Part shown: piece after piece, positions 14,237-15,059 of the stretch
How the letters are laid out: the number at the start of each line of letters is the position of its first letter
Position numbering within the stretch: position 1 is the first letter of the stretch
From: an uncultured Muribaculaceae bacterium
GTDB lineage: Bacteria; Bacteroidota; Bacteroidia; Bacteroidales; Muribaculaceae
Direction of reading: 5' to 3'
Assembly: GCA_910577465.1 (NCBI GenBank)
Contig: CAJTMM010000030.1
Span: forward strand, 13,543 to 28,601
Length of the DNA stretch: 15,059 nucleotides
Notes under the pieces: model-generated
Databases searched by the model: none
Told to the model about the DNA's origin: nothing
Seen by the model: only the letters and a program-made list of their open reading frames with translations
Position numbers and translations under genes: made by a program

Positions 14237-14992
14237 ATGGAAACAACAATAAGCGTAAACTTGAAAATTTGGCGTCAGCGTGGTCCTAAGGAAAAAGGCC
14301 AGTTCGTCAATTATCACCTCGACAATGTGTCCACCGGAAGCTCATTCCTCGAAATGCTCGACATGCTCAACCAGCAGCTCGTTGAGAAAGGTGAGGAACC
14401 CGTAGTCTTCGACAGCGACTGCCGCGAAGGTATATGCGGTATGTGCTCTCTGTACATCAACGGTCACCCCCACGGTCCCGTGCAGGGCATCACCACTTGC
14501 CAGTTGCACATGCGTAAGTTCAACGACGGCGACACCATCACCATCGAACCCTGGCGTTCTGCTGCATTCCCTGTTATCCGCGACCTCATGGTCGACCGCA
14601 ATGCTTTCGATAAGATTCAGCAGGCAGGCGGTTACGTATCGTTCAACTGCGGCGGTGCTCCCGACGCTAATGCTACCCCCATCTCCAAGGAAGTAGCCGA
14701 CGTTGCCATGGACTCCGCTACATGTATCGGTTGCGGTGCTTGTGTGGCCGCTTGTAAGAACGGCTCCGCCATGCTCTTCGTTTCAGCCAAGGTTAGCCAG
14801 TTCGCTCTTCTGCCCCAGGGTCAGGTTGAACGCGCTCGCCGTGCACGCGCCATGGTACGCCGCATGGACGAACTCGGATTCGGTAACTGTACCAACACCG
14901 GTGCATGTGCCGCCGAATGTCCCAAGAACGTTCCCCTGAGCAACATCGCACGTCTCAACCGCGAATTTGCTAAAGCAAAACTCGCCGACTAA
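14237..14992 (+). CDS. sdhB: Succinate dehydrogenase/fumarate reductase iron-sulfur subunit
   Basis: 251 residues. It carries electrons between the flavin and the heme/quinone subunit through three clusters. The [2Fe-2S] ligands are Cys62, Cys67, Cys70 and Cys88 in D-C-R-E-G-I-C-G-M-C...T-C. The C-terminal ferredoxin-like domain has Cys163-x2-Cys166-x2-Cys169-x3-Cys173 and Cys218-x5-Cys224-x3-Cys228-Pro. By analogy with E. coli SdhB, Cys163/166/169/228 bind [4Fe-4S] and Cys173/218/224 bind [3Fe-4S]. All ligands are present and the length is normal. It begins 39 bases after sdhA; no other anchor subunit follows in view, consistent with a three-subunit complex. Confidence 0.96.
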   Translation: METTISVNLKIWRQRGPKEKGQFVNYHLDNVSTGSSFLEMLDMLNQQLVEKGEEPVVFDSDCREGICGMCSLYINGHPHGPVQGITTCQLHMRKFNDGDTITIEPWRSAAFPVIRDLMVDRNAFDKIQQAGGYVSFNCGGAPDANATPISKEVADVAMDSATCIGCGACVAACKNGSAMLFVSAKVSQFALLPQGQVERARRARAMVRRMDELGFGNCTNTGACAAECPKNVPLSNIARLNREFAKAKLAD

Positions 14993-15007
14993 TACACATC
15001 GGCTATC

Positions 15008-15029
15008 GATTAGTCACTCTGATTAGTCA
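15008..15029. repeat. Short direct repeat downstream of sdhB
   Basis: GATTAGTCA occurs twice (15008-15016 and 15021-15029) separated by four bases. It lies 15 bases after the sdhB stop, near the window edge, in AT-richer sequence. No stem-loop terminator was recognised in the remaining bases. Meaning unknown; it could belong to the next gene's control region. Confidence 0.4.
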
Positions 15030-15059
15030 AAATAACCTCCCAGCGAGCCCGGTCACCCC

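Overview
The window looks like chromosomal DNA from an anaerobic gut-type member of the order Bacteroidales. The evidence is a b558-type succinate:quinone oxidoreductase operon in the order cytochrome b, flavoprotein, iron-sulfur; several gene starts preceded by the Bacteroidetes -7 promoter element (TAnnTTTG) with no obvious Shine-Dalgarno sequence; and an exported-protein cluster of a kind I associate with Bacteroidales. Base composition and protein flavour would fit Muribaculaceae, but that placement is inference. I saw no tRNA, rRNA, transposase, phage gene or CRISPR array.

Region 1 (1-5098, + strand) is a tight run of six genes. At least five encode exported proteins, and the first runs off the left edge. 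They are a 5'-truncated paralogue of the third gene, a small outer-membrane beta-barrel-like protein, a 166-aa lipoprotein, a 317-aa periplasmic protein resembling the family I recall as DUF6175, a 313-aa protein with a CsgG/TolB-N/FlgT-like opening, and a 497-aa protein with glycine-zipper segments and a FlgT-C-like tail. A good intrinsic terminator follows. This is the least understood and most interesting block: I infer that it builds one envelope complex.

Region 2 (5216-7354, + strand) holds a promoter element, an iron-containing alcohol dehydrogenase of the YqhD/BdhA type, and a GNAT/FemAB-like acyltransferase whose ATG overlaps the dehydrogenase stop codon. A small helical protein on the - strand converges on it, and the two stop codons overlap.

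Region 3 (7573-7976) is a gene-free mosaic of repeats. It has two 88-bp direct copies of a BIME-like double hairpin, a 9-bp tandem repeat, two adjacent triloop hairpins, and a 7-bp tandem repeat that supplies the last codons and the stop of queC.

Region 4 (7952-11215, - strand) reads, in transcription order, exported C1B cysteine peptidase (bleomycin hydrolase/aminopeptidase C-like), exported GH73-like N-acetylglucosaminidase, queF and queC. The first two look like one unit concerned with extracytoplasmic protein and peptidoglycan turnover. queF-queC has its own promoter element and makes preQ0 and then preQ1 for queuosine.

Region 5 (11216-15059) has divergent promoters and the sdh/frd operon (cytochrome b, flavoprotein, iron-sulfur). 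In anaerobic Bacteroidales this complex mainly reduces fumarate to succinate with menaquinol. All metal, heme and flavin ligands expected of the family are visible.
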